Assembly: GCA_050485645.1 (NCBI GenBank)
Contig: JBJHBT010000020.1
Span: forward strand, 1-64,000
DNA length: 64,000 nucleotides
Source of the DNA: JBJHBP01 sp050485645
Lineage (GTDB): Bacteria; Pseudomonadota; Gammaproteobacteria; Steroidobacterales; Rariloculaceae
Direction: 5' to 3'
Shown: positions 15,360 through 24,326 of the stretch, piece after piece
Position numbering within the stretch: position 1 is the stretch's first letter
How the letters are laid out: every line of letters starts with the position of its first letter
Translations under genes and position numbers: made by a program
Notes under the pieces: generated by a model
The model's database searches: none
Seen by the model: the letters and a program-made list of their open reading frames with translations, nothing else
Told to the model about the DNA's origin: nothing

Positions 15360-17552
15360 ATGGACGAACACACGCAAGAGCCAGCCGGCGGCGCAACCTT
15401 CGCCGACCCGCCGGTAGAGCTGCGCGAAGTCGAGAATCTGCGCAAGGAAGTCGAGCGCGCCCAGGAGCACGACAAGCCGGCGCGAGCCCAGTACGCGATT
15501 GATCGCCGATACGCGGCGGGCACTGCTGACATTGACTGGGCGGTCAACACGAACCTGATCGGAAACTACATCGACATCCTCGTCGACTACCTGTACGCGA
15601 AGAATCCGGATGTCAGCGCCAGGCCAGCCGAAGAAGTCTCCAGTGCGATGCCGGCACCTAAGTCGCCCAATCTCGACGACCCGATGGTGCAGGAAGAAAT
15701 CGCTGCGTGGCATCAGATTCCGGAGGTGCTGCGCAACCAGGAAGGAATGCCGGAGTCTGTCAGGCAGATGGAGGCATTCCAGGAACACCAGGAGCAACAG
15801 CGGGCGGCCCGGCGCAAGCGTGCGGAGCGGCAGGACTTCGCGTCCACGATCGAGATCGTGGTCAGCAAGTTGTGGAAGCGCGGCAAGCTGAAGAAGCACG
15901 CGCGCAAGCAGGTGCGTTCCTGCCTGTCGGTCGGACCCGGATGGCTGAAGGTTGCAATGCTTTCCGACACCAAGACGGATCCGGAAGTGCAGGCCGCGCT
16001 CAACGACCTGCGTGACAACCTAGAGCGCGTTCAGGCATTGCAGCGTGAGGTCGCTGCCGGAAATCCGTGGGAGAGCCCAGACGCCGACACGAACGGCGCA
16101 CAAGCGCCGGAAGATCTGGAACTCAAGCAGCGCGAGCTGCAGGAGCAGATCGCCGGCATGGAACCCACGCTCGAGGTTGTCCTGCGCAAAGGCCTGGCGA
16201 TCGACTACGTGTCGGCCGAGGACATGATCGTCAGCACCGACGTGCGCTACATCGATGACTATCTGGACGCCGGTTTCTGCGGCAATCAGATCTACGTGCG
16301 TACCGATGAGATAGCCGCCAAGTTCCCGCGCCTCACGGCTGAGGACATCAGTCAGGCGACGAAGTACTACATGCGCAGTCCGCTCGACGCGATTCGCCCG
16401 AAGGAGGGCGTCGACGTACAGCAGTCATACGACAGCGGCCGCAACGCAGACGCCGCCGATCAGTTTGTCAGCGAGAAGTCGTTCACTGGCTCTGGCTCTG
16501 CGGATCAACAGCAGGTGTCGTTCGCCAAGGTGGCCGAGATATGGGACCGCAACAGCAATCACATCAAGACGATGGTTGAGGGCGTGAAGCGCTGGGCAAA
16601 GGAGCCGTTCAAGCCAAAGTACGGCACGACGCGATTCTTCCCGTATTTCTACCTTGCGTTTTACGAGGTCGACGGTGCCCGCCATTCGCAGTCGCTGTCA
16701 GGACGGATGTGCAAGCTGCAGGACGAGTACGCGGACACACGATCAAAGTACCGCCTGGCACGCAGCCGAGCCACGCCGGGCACCATCGCCAATGCCGAAA
16801 TGGTGAGTCGTGAGGACGCCAAAAAAGTCGCGACCAGCACCGAGCAGGAAGTCGTGATGGTCAGATTGACCAACCCGAACATGCGACTCGGTGACGTCTT
16901 CGCGCCCAAGCCGGTGTCGGCGGTGGATGCCTCACTGTACGACACGCGAGCGATCGTCACGGACATGGAGAAGCTGTCTGGCGTCCAGGAAGCCAAGCAG
17001 ACGCGCGGCAACCGTCCGGCTGGCATGACGGCGACGGAGGCCGAGATCGAGGAATCGGGATTCGCGGCGCGAGCGAGCGCGGATCAGGACTCGATCGACG
17101 AAATGCTGACTGATCTGGCGCAGTACACGGCGGAGCTGTCGCTCCAGGCATTGACGCACGAGGAAGTCGTCAAGATGGCCGGCGTGCAGGCTTACTGGCC
17201 CGAGGGACTGCCGATCGAAGAGATCACCAACCTGGTGGAGGTAGACATCGAAGCCGGCAGTACGGGACGCCCGAACCGATCGTCGGAGCAGCAGGCGTGG
17301 ACGATGATTCACCCGATGATCCGTCAGGACATCATCGAGATTCAGCAGGCACGCGCGATGGGGAACACGGCGTTGGCGGATGCGCTCATTGAACTGCTGA
17401 ACGAGACCATGAGGCAGTTCGGCATGCGTGGTGATGTCGAGCGATTTATTCCGGCCGGTGATGCGCCGATGCCGATGCCGATGCCTGGTGACGTCGCGCC
17501 GCCGCCGGTCGACGCCGGCGTGCCGGATGCCGGCGTTTCCGAGGTAGCCTGA
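15360..17552 (+). CDS. Portal protein
   Basis: A 730-aa protein directly after terminase. It begins with a charged helix (LREVENLRKEVERAQEHDKPAR), contains a conserved WAVNTNLIGNYIDILVDYLYAKNPD segment seen in podoviral portals, and a long helical barrel-like region. The C-terminus is Pro/Met-rich (MPMPMPGDVAPPPVDAG). Dodecameric portals form the DNA channel at the capsid vertex. Size fits large podophage portals. Confidence 0.88.
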   Translation: MDEHTQEPAGGATFADPPVELREVENLRKEVERAQEHDKPARAQYAIDRRYAAGTADIDWAVNTNLIGNYIDILVDYLYAKNPDVSARPAEEVSSAMPAPKSPNLDDPMVQEEIAAWHQIPEVLRNQEGMPESVRQMEAFQEHQEQQRAARRKRAERQDFASTIEIVVSKLWKRGKLKKHARKQVRSCLSVGPGWLKVAMLSDTKTDPEVQAALNDLRDNLERVQALQREVAAGNPWESPDADTNGAQAPEDLELKQRELQEQIAGMEPTLEVVLRKGLAIDYVSAEDMIVSTDVRYIDDYLDAGFCGNQIYVRTDEIAAKFPRLTAEDISQATKYYMRSPLDAIRPKEGVDVQQSYDSGRNADAADQFVSEKSFTGSGSADQQQVSFAKVAEIWDRNSNHIKTMVEGVKRWAKEPFKPKYGTTRFFPYFYLAFYEVDGARHSQSLSGRMCKLQDEYADTRSKYRLARSRATPGTIANAEMVSREDAKKVATSTEQEVVMVRLTNPNMRLGDVFAPKPVSAVDASLYDTRAIVTDMEKLSGVQEAKQTRGNRPAGMTATEAEIEESGFAARASADQDSIDEMLTDLAQYTAELSLQALTHEEVVKMAGVQAYWPEGLPIEEITNLVEVDIEAGSTGRPNRSSEQQAWTMIHPMIRQDIIEIQQARAMGNTALADALIELLNETMRQFGMRGDVERFIPAGDAPMPMPMPGDVAPPPVDAGVPDAGVSEVA

Positions 17553-17938
17553 TGAGCCAAGAGGCGTGTGACGCGACGAGCGATGAGCTCGCCAAAATCG
17601 AGCGGGGCATCGAGGCGTATGCGAGGCAGCAACAGATCCTTCTGCGAGTGATTCGTCGCAAGCGTGAGCTGTCGGAGCGCGACTTCGATCGCATCTTTTC
17701 GTGGCTGAAGCCGTACCGGAAGCCAGACGGCATGCGCGGCAACATGCGGCGCCGCCCCGCTTTCTGCTACGTACCACTGCGCGGCCACACGATCATTCTC
17801 GGCGGCATGTCGGGCTCTGATCGCAACAAGTGGCTGCACCTTGCCCAACTCATGATCGTGCTCCGCAAGATTGAAGCCGAGGAGCGCGATGGACTTGTCT
17901 ACTACAGCTTGCCAGCAGGAGGCTCCGATGGACCCTGA
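17552..17938 (+). CDS. Hypothetical phage protein (128 aa)
   Basis: Start ATG at 17552 overlaps the portal stop. Helical N-terminus (IERGIEAYARQQQILLRVIRRKRELSERDF cut here for brevity) and a beta-rich end (AFCYVPL, HTIILGG). Lies between portal and scaffold genes, so a head-assembly role is possible. Family not recognised. Confidence 0.6.
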   Translation: MSQEACDATSDELAKIERGIEAYARQQQILLRVIRRKRELSERDFDRIFSWLKPYRKPDGMRGNMRRRPAFCYVPLRGHTIILGGMSGSDRNKWLHLAQLMIVLRKIEAEERDGLVYYSLPAGGSDGP

Positions 17939-19001
17939 AACGACCGCTACCGACGCTACAACCGAAGACGCCCCCGAGCCGAAATCGGGGCTCGACGCGC
18001 TGAACGAGGCCTTGGCGCCCGACGACGCCGGCGGTGAGCCCGATGCCACCGCCGCCGGCACCGACGACCCCCAGGAGGGCGCCGACGATGTGGACGGTGA
18101 GGCTGGCACAGAAGACGGCGCGAGCGAAGCGGCTGCTGACGGCGAAGATGGCGAGCAGGAAGCGGAAGGCGGCGACGCTGACGGCGGCGATGAAACAGAC
18201 GCAGAGCAAGGCGCTGCCGACGAAGGCGAACCGGATCCTGTTAACGACCCGATCCCGGAAGACCTGAAGGGCAAGACCCGGGAGCGCATGCAGTCGCTGA
18301 TCACGATGGTGAAGGAGAAGGACGACGCGTATACGGAAGTGCTGCAGCAGCGCGATGACCTGATCGGCATGATTCAGGACACGGGCGCACCGCCGGAACA
18401 GTTCGGCCGAGTGCTAGAAACGCTCAAGATGCTGCACGCGCCTGATATCGAGACACGCAAGAAGGGCTTGCAGGCGCTACGCGATGACGTGCGGTCTCTG
18501 TCGATTCAGCTCGGCGAAGATTCCGGCGACCCGGCACTGCTGGAACGTCACGCCGACCTCAAGGATGCTGTGGCGACCGGCTATCTCGATGAGAAGTACG
18601 CTCGAGAGATTGCGCTTGCGCGAGAGCAGCGCAGTCAGGCTGAGCAGATCAGTCAGCGCAGCAGCGCCGATCAGAAGGCGTACGCGCGGGGCAAAGCGGA
18701 CCTCGACGCGCTTGGGGATGATCTGCGTGACGATCCGGACTATGCCGCGCGGGTGGCGGCGCTGGCCCCGAGCATCCAGAAGAAGCTGGCGCAGAAACAC
18801 CCCAGCGAGTGGGCGCGCACGTTCGCGGTCGAGTACGCCAAGGTGAAGCTGCCCAAGCCGGCAACAGCGCCTGCGACCCGCACAGCCACTCAGGGGGACC
18901 AGCCGCTGCGCGCACGACAGCCGGCCGGCGGTGCGGCACGGCAACCGAAAGACGGACTCGATGCGCTGAACATAGCACTCAGCGACCTGGGTGGCGCCTG
19001 A
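17928..19001 (+). CDS. Scaffolding protein candidate
   Basis: Start at MDPETTATD (17928), behind an AGGAGG site, gives 357 aa. Residues 1-105 are extremely acidic (Asp, Glu, Gly, Ala repeats), residues 110-310 are helical, and a basic linker leads to a C-terminal helix DGLDALNIALSDLG. Notably DALNEALA (about 23-30) and DALNIALS near the C-terminus echo each other. An acidic, helical protein between portal and capsid is the standard look of podoviral scaffolds that guide procapsid assembly. Assigned by position and composition. Confidence 0.72.
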   Translation: MDPETTATDATTEDAPEPKSGLDALNEALAPDDAGGEPDATAAGTDDPQEGADDVDGEAGTEDGASEAAADGEDGEQEAEGGDADGGDETDAEQGAADEGEPDPVNDPIPEDLKGKTRERMQSLITMVKEKDDAYTEVLQQRDDLIGMIQDTGAPPEQFGRVLETLKMLHAPDIETRKKGLQALRDDVRSLSIQLGEDSGDPALLERHADLKDAVATGYLDEKYAREIALAREQRSQAEQISQRSSADQKAYARGKADLDALGDDLRDDPDYAARVAALAPSIQKKLAQKHPSEWARTFAVEYAKVKLPKPATAPATRTATQGDQPLRARQPAGGAARQPKDGLDALNIALSDLGGA

Positions 19002-19002
19002 C

Positions 19003-19449
19003 ATGCCGCGCGGGGAATCACAGTACCTGCCGCTGGCGCAGGAGATCGTCAGGCAGGCAGCGGCCCGGGCGGCGTTCCTGTACGTGATGGAGGGCCGATA
19101 TGGTGATTCTTGGTGCGTGTGGGCACCGCCGGAAGTGATGGCTGGCATGCCGGAACTGATCGAGGAGTGCGCGCAGCAGATGCAGGCCGGTGCAACGGCC
19201 GGCATCACTGAGACACCGCTCGCGATCATCGATCCGGGCAACGTCAACTATCAGGACTACGCTGATTTCATCGTGCGCCGGACTGAGGCTCAGTGCGTGT
19301 TCGTCTACGTGCTCGAGGGGCGGGCCGGTTCAGGCTGGGCCGCCTCAGCCGCGCCAGATGTTTCGCCGATGCTGTTGTCCGAACTGATGTACGGATTCGC
19401 TGACGACATGCGGAGTGAGGAATCCCAGCTGCGGGAGGCGCAGCATTAA
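19003..19449 (+). CDS. Phage protein with internal duplication
   Basis: From ATG 19003 (148 aa). Two half-repeats are visible: AAFLYVMEGRYGDSWCVWAP at about residues 20-39 and QCVFVYVLEGRAGSGWAASA at about 92-111, each followed by a helix (MPELIEECAQQM and LLSELMYGFADDM). This suggests a duplicated alpha-beta domain. It lies between scaffold and capsid genes. Function unknown. Confidence 0.6.
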   Translation: MPRGESQYLPLAQEIVRQAAARAAFLYVMEGRYGDSWCVWAPPEVMAGMPELIEECAQQMQAGATAGITETPLAIIDPGNVNYQDYADFIVRRTEAQCVFVYVLEGRAGSGWAASAAPDVSPMLLSELMYGFADDMRSEESQLREAQH

Positions 19450-19472
19450 CCGCAACCGAAAGAGGTAACACG

Positions 19473-19976
19473 ATGAACGAAACAACCGAAGTGAAATCCG
19501 ACGAAGCCAGCCAGCCTGAGCCGGCCATCATGGTGCGAGCCATTACCGACGACCCTGACGCGCCGCAGCTGCGACGCTACCGCAGCCACAAGGTCGTGGA
19601 GGCGCTCAAGATCCACGCCATAGAGGAAACGCACGACGGAGAATTCATTGTGACGCCGGAGCTCGGATACTATCGTCCGTTCGAGGTGTCGCGCGAGTAC
19701 GTGGAGAAGCACAAGCCGCAGGCCGGTGGCTACTGGGTCCGATATCAGGACGGATACGAATCCTGGTCTCCTGCTGACGCATTCGAGAAAGGCTATTCGG
19801 CCATCGTTGAGGCGGAGCCGGAGTTATCCGAAGACGAGTCGGAACCTGACTACGGGCGACTGCTCAGCATGATCATTGATGATCTGGGCGCCAAGCCGGG
19901 AACGCCAGAGCTGGCGAAAACAATCCGGCGACTTGAAATGGCGCGGGAGGAACTCGGGCGCGCGAACGCGGGTTGA
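19473..19976 (+). CDS. Hypothetical phage protein (167 aa)
   Basis: ATG 19473 follows GAAAGAGGTAACACG. The middle (RYRSHKVVEALKI, GEFIVTPELGYYRPFEVS, GGYWVRYQDGYESWSP) looks like a small beta-sandwich; the end is an acidic linker plus a helix. Similar segments (SHKVVEALKI, GYWVRYQDGYESWSPADAFE) are common in phage proteins that I know only as hypothetical. Function unknown. Confidence 0.6.
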   Translation: MNETTEVKSDEASQPEPAIMVRAITDDPDAPQLRRYRSHKVVEALKIHAIEETHDGEFIVTPELGYYRPFEVSREYVEKHKPQAGGYWVRYQDGYESWSPADAFEKGYSAIVEAEPELSEDESEPDYGRLLSMIIDDLGAKPGTPELAKTIRRLEMAREELGRANAG

Positions 19977-20010
19977 CATCTTTCGGACGCAGGTGTAACA
20001 CTTGCGTCCG
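19974..20010 (+). promoter_or_regulatory. Promoter-like box with 12-bp hairpin before capsid gene
   Basis: TTGACA at 19974-19979 is followed after 17 bp by TAACAC, and a long dyad (19984-20010) with arms CGGACGCA and TGCGTCCG, extended by four more pairs, covers this -10 region. There is no T-run, so it is not a classic terminator. It may regulate or process the capsid transcript. The 210 bp from here to the capsid start hold no gene I can support. Confidence 0.4.
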
Positions 20011-20221
20011 TACTCAACTGTAAGCCGGAGTCGTTACCGGAAGCCCACGCAACGGGCGCCCCGGAGCAGGATAGCCAATCACTGCTCGGGTCGGCAGAAG
20101 GCGACCTCTGCCAGGTGCTGAATCGAGGCGACGCACCACCTCCGATGGCAAGTGGATCTGCGCATAGCGCAGCGTCAAGTCACTTGCAAGCGCGGCATCA
20201 CCGCGCCGGAGGGACCAAAAG

Positions 20222-21295
20222 GTGCCATTCACAGAAGAACAGACTGCCTACGCGGGCAATCACGTCATCGACAACTACCTGCGCAACAGCCCTGTCGATC
20301 AGGTCAACACTGAACGGCCGCTGATCAAGAAGCTGACGGAGAAGAAAACCAACTGGGGCGGCGGCCTGCAGTTCGTGGTCGAGAACTTGCGGCTGTCCAA
20401 CGACAGCAATTTCCAGGCCTACTTCGGGGACAGCCAGGTCACCTACAACCGCAAGCGCACGCTTGGTCAGGCGAAGTTCCAGTGGGGTTCGTTCCACGAC
20501 GGCTTCGGGCTCAACGAGGACGAGCTGACGCAGAACGGCATCGAGCTGACCGACGACCGCAACGCGAAAGCGAGCGACGCCGAGAAAATCCAGCTCGTGA
20601 ACCTGCTGGAGGAAAACACCGAGACGCTTCGAATCGGAATGCAGGAAGGTCTCGACCTGATGTTCCATCGCGACGGTTCTCAGGATCCGCTCGAGATTGG
20701 TGGCCTGGACCATCTGATCCAGTTGGCTCCAGCGACTGGCGTAGTGGGCGGCATTGACTCGGCGACCCAGCCGCTGTGGCGAAACTACTCGAACACGTCG
20801 GTCGCAGTCACCGCTGGCGCTGTCGTGCAGGCGCTGGAGGAGGCGTGGCGCGAGTGTCACCGTCGAGGTGGCGCAACGCCGGACTGCATCTACATGGGCA
20901 GCAACTTCCTCGACGCGTACCGCATCGATGCCTCGCTGGCGGTCAACCGCCAGGTGCAGCTCGGCGACAGCCGCGGCAATCGTGCCGCCACGGTGCTTGA
21001 TCCGTCGATCGGCGAGGGCGTCAAGACCGGGCTGTTCTTCAAGGGCGTCGAAATCATATGGGATCCGGTTTTCGACGAACTCGACGACATCGATAGCCCG
21101 GCGACTGAATGGGCCGATCGCTGCTACATGTGGTCCAGTCGGTTCGTGAAGCTGCGCCCGATCTCCGGTCACTGGATGGTGCGTCGCAAGCCGCCTCGTG
21201 TGTACGACCGCTATGTGCACTACTGGGCGCTGACGGCGAAGTGCGCGATGACCACGGGCAAGCGCAACGCCAACGCTGTACTGGCGCTGGATTAA
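20222..21295 (+). CDS. Major capsid protein
   Basis: A 357-aa protein from a GTG start (20222) with GGAGGGACC upstream. Position after scaffold, size and the absence of other candidates point to the major capsid protein. Features include a charged N-arm (PFTEEQTAYAGNHVIDNYLR), a central region with GLDLMFHRDGSQDP, and the end of the coat near MVRRKPPRVYDRYVHYW. I do not see unmistakable HK97 motifs; the fold is expected but not proven. It forms the icosahedral shell. Confidence 0.78.
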   Translation: MPFTEEQTAYAGNHVIDNYLRNSPVDQVNTERPLIKKLTEKKTNWGGGLQFVVENLRLSNDSNFQAYFGDSQVTYNRKRTLGQAKFQWGSFHDGFGLNEDELTQNGIELTDDRNAKASDAEKIQLVNLLEENTETLRIGMQEGLDLMFHRDGSQDPLEIGGLDHLIQLAPATGVVGGIDSATQPLWRNYSNTSVAVTAGAVVQALEEAWRECHRRGGATPDCIYMGSNFLDAYRIDASLAVNRQVQLGDSRGNRAATVLDPSIGEGVKTGLFFKGVEIIWDPVFDELDDIDSPATEWADRCYMWSSRFVKLRPISGHWMVRRKPPRVYDRYVHYWALTAKCAMTTGKRNANAVLALD

Positions 21296-21305
21296 GGGGG
21301 GCGCC

Positions 21306-21551
21306 ATGAGAGGTATCAACGTTACCAACGCGGGCATTGACCTGACGGATCGGAACATCCCGTTCAAGCCGAACTACACGGTGGTCGTCATGAATCCGAC
21401 CGCAGGTGCGCTGACGCTTCAGTCCGGTCCGAACGGATCGGATTGGAACGCTCTGCAGGTGGTACCGGCAGGGTCCGTGGCCGAAGTCATGCTGAACGAT
21501 GACTTCGTCCGCGTGTCGACCGCCGCCACGCTGATCCTGCTGGGGAACTGA
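21306..21551 (+). CDS. Small phage structural-region protein (81 aa)
   Basis: A beta-rich 81-aa protein (NYTVVVMNPTAGALTLQSGP, EVMLNDDFVRVS) right after capsid. Could be a capsid decoration or head-stabilising protein; this is a guess from size and place. Confidence 0.55.
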   Translation: MRGINVTNAGIDLTDRNIPFKPNYTVVVMNPTAGALTLQSGPNGSDWNALQVVPAGSVAEVMLNDDFVRVSTAATLILLGN

Positions 21552-21554
21552 GCC

Positions 21555-22172
21555 ATGCGTGCCCAGGAAGTACACGACGCGATCTCGGTGCCGGGCACGG
21601 CCACGACGGTCAACGGCGCGCCGCTCGAAACCGGGCGGTTGCGCCGGCCGTTCCTCCCCGGCAACGACGTGTTTGCGGTGCTCGCTCCGCGTGCGGTCGC
21701 AGCTGGCACGGTCGTGATCGAGGTCAGCAACGCCATGGCCACTCTCGAGGAGGAAACCGGAGAGTCCGTCGGAGCCACGTCGGCCGGTGGCGCATTCGAT
21801 GGCGCGCTCGACAACACGTTGATCGTGCCTGGCAGCGTCGTGATCGCAATTGATGACGAGACGGTCATCGACGACGGACGAGGCAATCTCGCAGGCGATG
21901 CGGAGACCGACCCGGCCAGCGGCACGATCGACTATCGCACTGGCGCCATCGTGATCGCGTCCGAGCACAACGAGGAAGCCATCGAAGCGGACTACCAGTA
22001 CCGCGAGGTGCCTTCCGACAGCTGGGACGAGGCGGCCGAGTTCGTTTTCACGTCGGCGAACAGCGTCATGCGTTTGGCGCCGGTCAAGCTCGGCGAATGG
22101 GTGCGCGGGGCGGTCACGACGGAAAACACGGACGGCGCCGGCGCATTCGGTCTTTACCTGATCGGCACCTGA
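21555..22172 (+). CDS. Hypothetical structural-region protein (205 aa)
   Basis: Beta-rich 205-aa protein with a DYRTGAIVIASEHNEE segment and a GTIDYRTG motif common in phage structural proteins. It lies in the capsid-connector block with near-contiguous spacing to its neighbours. Likely virion component, role unknown. Confidence 0.55.
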   Translation: MRAQEVHDAISVPGTATTVNGAPLETGRLRRPFLPGNDVFAVLAPRAVAAGTVVIEVSNAMATLEEETGESVGATSAGGAFDGALDNTLIVPGSVVIAIDDETVIDDGRGNLAGDAETDPASGTIDYRTGAIVIASEHNEEAIEADYQYREVPSDSWDEAAEFVFTSANSVMRLAPVKLGEWVRGAVTTENTDGAGAFGLYLIGT

Positions 22173-22197
22173 TCCGTCAGCAACAAAGGAGTCACAG

Positions 22198-22572
22198 ATG
22201 ATCCGCTATCTGAACGTCACCGTGCAGCGTAACGAGCTGCATCACCAGCCGGTCACAGTGCCGGCGTGGGAACTGCCACTGCTTGAGTCGCTGTATGCCG
22301 GCGTCGCCGTCACCGGTGAGACTTTTCTGGACCGCGAACGACCGCTGCCGGAAGCTGAGTATGACCGCCTGGAGCGAAAATACCGTGATTTCCGCGACGA
22401 CAAGGGCGACTACACCGGGCAGAGCGTGGTCGGCGAAGTGTACGGCAAGTTCGCCGCTGGCCTGCGCGCCCTGGAGCAGGCGATCAACGAGGCGGTGGAG
22501 AGCAAGCCGAGTCGCAAGGCCAAGAGCTCAGGCTCGCAGCAGGAGACCGGCGCCGCGGCGCAGGCGCTCTGA
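22198..22572 (+). CDS. Hypothetical phage protein (124 aa)
   Basis: Starts at 22198 after an AAAGGAG site. N-terminal half is beta/hydrophobic, the centre charged helix (RPLPEAEYDRLERKYRDFRDDKGDY), and the tail Ser/Lys/Gln-rich. It is the last gene before a strong terminator. Function unknown. Confidence 0.55.
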   Translation: MIRYLNVTVQRNELHHQPVTVPAWELPLLESLYAGVAVTGETFLDRERPLPEAEYDRLERKYRDFRDDKGDYTGQSVVGEVYGKFAAGLRALEQAINEAVESKPSRKAKSSGSQQETGAAAQAL

Positions 22573-22615
22573 ACAGACAATGTCGAAGACCCGCCGCATT
22601 GACTGCGGCCACCGA

Positions 22616-22645
22616 AGGGCCGGCGATTGACCGGCCCTTATTTTT
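22616..22645 (+). terminator. Rho-independent terminator after capsid block
   Basis: An 8-bp perfect stem AGGGCCGG/CCGGCCCT with loop cgattga (22616-22638) is followed by TATTTTT. It ends transcription from the capsid genes and separates them from the glycosyltransferase-like gene. Confidence 0.85.
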
Positions 22646-22659
22646 GAGGGGGCGAGGAC

Positions 22660-23181
22660 GTGCTTGACGTGATCACAGTAGTCTCTGACTCGACGCCTCG
22701 AGGTTACGTGCAGGAGTGCCGTCACTCGGTGCGACGTGCCGCGGAGCTCGCCGGCTACGCGGTGAACATCATCGAGACGCCCGGCGTGCCTGGCAACATC
22801 GGCCTTGCCATGCAGGGCGGCTTGCCGCTCGGGTCGGCGCCGTGGGTGTGCTGGGTGGACGATGACGATTTCGTGCTGCCCAATGCTTTCCGCTGTCTGG
22901 CACGTCATTTGACGCTCAAGCGCACGGTGGCCGTGTTCGCGAGAGAGATCGCTGCTCTCGCCAATGGCCGACTCGTCCCACACGCGCATCGGCACCATTT
23001 GACCGCTTTTCGCCGCACGCTCCTGGAAGACATGCCAATGGGCGACTACGCGACGCGAACTTCGATGCACATGCGCCAGTTCGCCGAAGCGGCCGGAGAG
23101 ACCATCGACGAACTGAGCTGGGTGTACGTCTATCGGATCTGGCGCAGCGCTCATGCACGGCTATTGGAGCGCAGGAAATGA
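22660..23181 (+). CDS. Glycosyltransferase-like protein
   Basis: A 173-aa protein from GTG 22660 with GAGG upstream. The pattern DVITVVSDSTPRGYVQEC at the start and WVCWVDDDDFVLPNAF at residues about 65-80 resembles GT-A fold glycosyltransferases, the DDDD segment acting as the DXD metal site. It is shorter than complete GT2 enzymes. Directly after a terminator and before the connector genes, it could glycosylate phage or host surface. Its 4-bp overlap with the next gene makes it part of the late operon. Confidence 0.6.
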   Translation: MLDVITVVSDSTPRGYVQECRHSVRRAAELAGYAVNIIETPGVPGNIGLAMQGGLPLGSAPWVCWVDDDDFVLPNAFRCLARHLTLKRTVAVFAREIAALANGRLVPHAHRHHLTAFRRTLLEDMPMGDYATRTSMHMRQFAEAAGETIDELSWVYVYRIWRSAHARLLERRK

Positions 23182-24326
23182 CAAACCCGCTGCTTTGGCG
23201 AGACACGGACGAAATAACCCCGCCGATCCAGTGGCAGGCAGTCGAGGAGGATGAGCGCTGGTGGTGGGACGACTCTGGTGGGTTCTCGGCCAATCCAGGA
23301 CCGGTCATCTATATCGGCGATCTTCCGCTCCCGGAGACGCTTGATTTTGAGTGGGAGGTTGCTTCAGCGTCTTCGGGCTCGAGCATTCAGTTCGTGGTGT
23401 ACGATGACACATTGACCCCTGTAGACGAAATCACGCTCGTCGGCGCTGGCCAGACTGGCACGGGGTCGCTTGTTATCACGCTGTCTGATTACGACTTTCC
23501 GGGAGGGTGGTTCGCATTCGGGGTAGCGGGCGTCATGGCCGACTACTTTGGCAGGGTCGCGGTGCTGGGTCCGCATATCCCTGAGCCGTCCGGAGAGGTC
23601 AGCTACAACTGCGAGTGCGCAGACGATCACGACGCCGAGACGCTGGGCGAACTGCGCCGGCGCGTGATTCGCAGACTCGGCTACTCGGCGCAGGCCGAGA
23701 ATCCACCGCCAGGCATGGCCGAGCTGGTCGACGACTTCCTGGTTGGCGCGCAGCGGCAGCTGTATCGCCGCTACGATGCGCTGCGCACAGAGCGCTTCTA
23801 TCGGTGGGCCTTGGAGTCCGGCGTGCGCTTTTACGATCTGCAGGCCAATGAGGACGAGTGCCACGTCAAGCTCGATCCTCGCAAACTCACGTGGGTCGGA
23901 GTCGAAGACAACCAGGGCGTGTGGTATCCGCTGACGCAGGGCATCCCGCCTGAGTTCTACACGATGAGCCAGGAGTGGGTCGGCTGGCCGTCGCGGTACG
24001 AGATCAGGCAGTGCATCGAGATCTTCCCGGCGCCGTCGTCCGGCATGCGCTACTTGCGCATCAAGGGTCACTTCGGGCTGCAGCCGTTCACGGAGGACGA
24101 CCACAAAACGACGATCGACAGCGAGCTGGTCTTTTTGCACGCGCTGGCGGCAGCCAAGAAGCACTACCGGCAGCCAGATGCTGATGACGTGTTCGCACAG
24201 CTCAGCAGCATGCTTGGCGGCATCGTCGCAGGGTCGCATCACACGGCCCGATACATTCCCGGCACGCGCCCGGCGGCGCCAGCGGTGCCACCTGTGTTTC
24301 TGCCGCTGATTCAGGGAGACGACTGA
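23178..24326 (+). CDS. Head-to-tail connector/adaptor protein candidate
   Basis: A 382-aa protein. The N-terminal ~140 residues are a beta-rich domain with Trp-rich start (WWWDDSGGF); the C-terminal part, from ETLGELRRRVIRRLGYSAQA to the end, matches the look of phage adaptor proteins of the gp4 type (VDDFLVGAQRQLYRRYDALR). It would bind below the portal. The unusual N-terminal beta domain appears fused to the adaptor. Overlaps both neighbours. Confidence 0.65.
   Translation: MTNPLLWRDTDEITPPIQWQAVEEDERWWWDDSGGFSANPGPVIYIGDLPLPETLDFEWEVASASSGSSIQFVVYDDTLTPVDEITLVGAGQTGTGSLVITLSDYDFPGGWFAFGVAGVMADYFGRVAVLGPHIPEPSGEVSYNCECADDHDAETLGELRRRVIRRLGYSAQAENPPPGMAELVDDFLVGAQRQLYRRYDALRTERFYRWALESGVRFYDLQANEDECHVKLDPRKLTWVGVEDNQGVWYPLTQGIPPEFYTMSQEWVGWPSRYEIRQCIEIFPAPSSGMRYLRIKGHFGLQPFTEDDHKTTIDSELVFLHALAAAKKHYRQPDADDVFAQLSSMLGGIVAGSHHTARYIPGTRPAAPAVPPVFLPLIQGDD

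Noticed and set aside
14280..15899. Long minus-strand ORF (539 aa) opposite terminase
   Set aside because: Complement of the terminase and portal genes; no ribosome site or domain. GC-rich codons give long open frames on the other strand.
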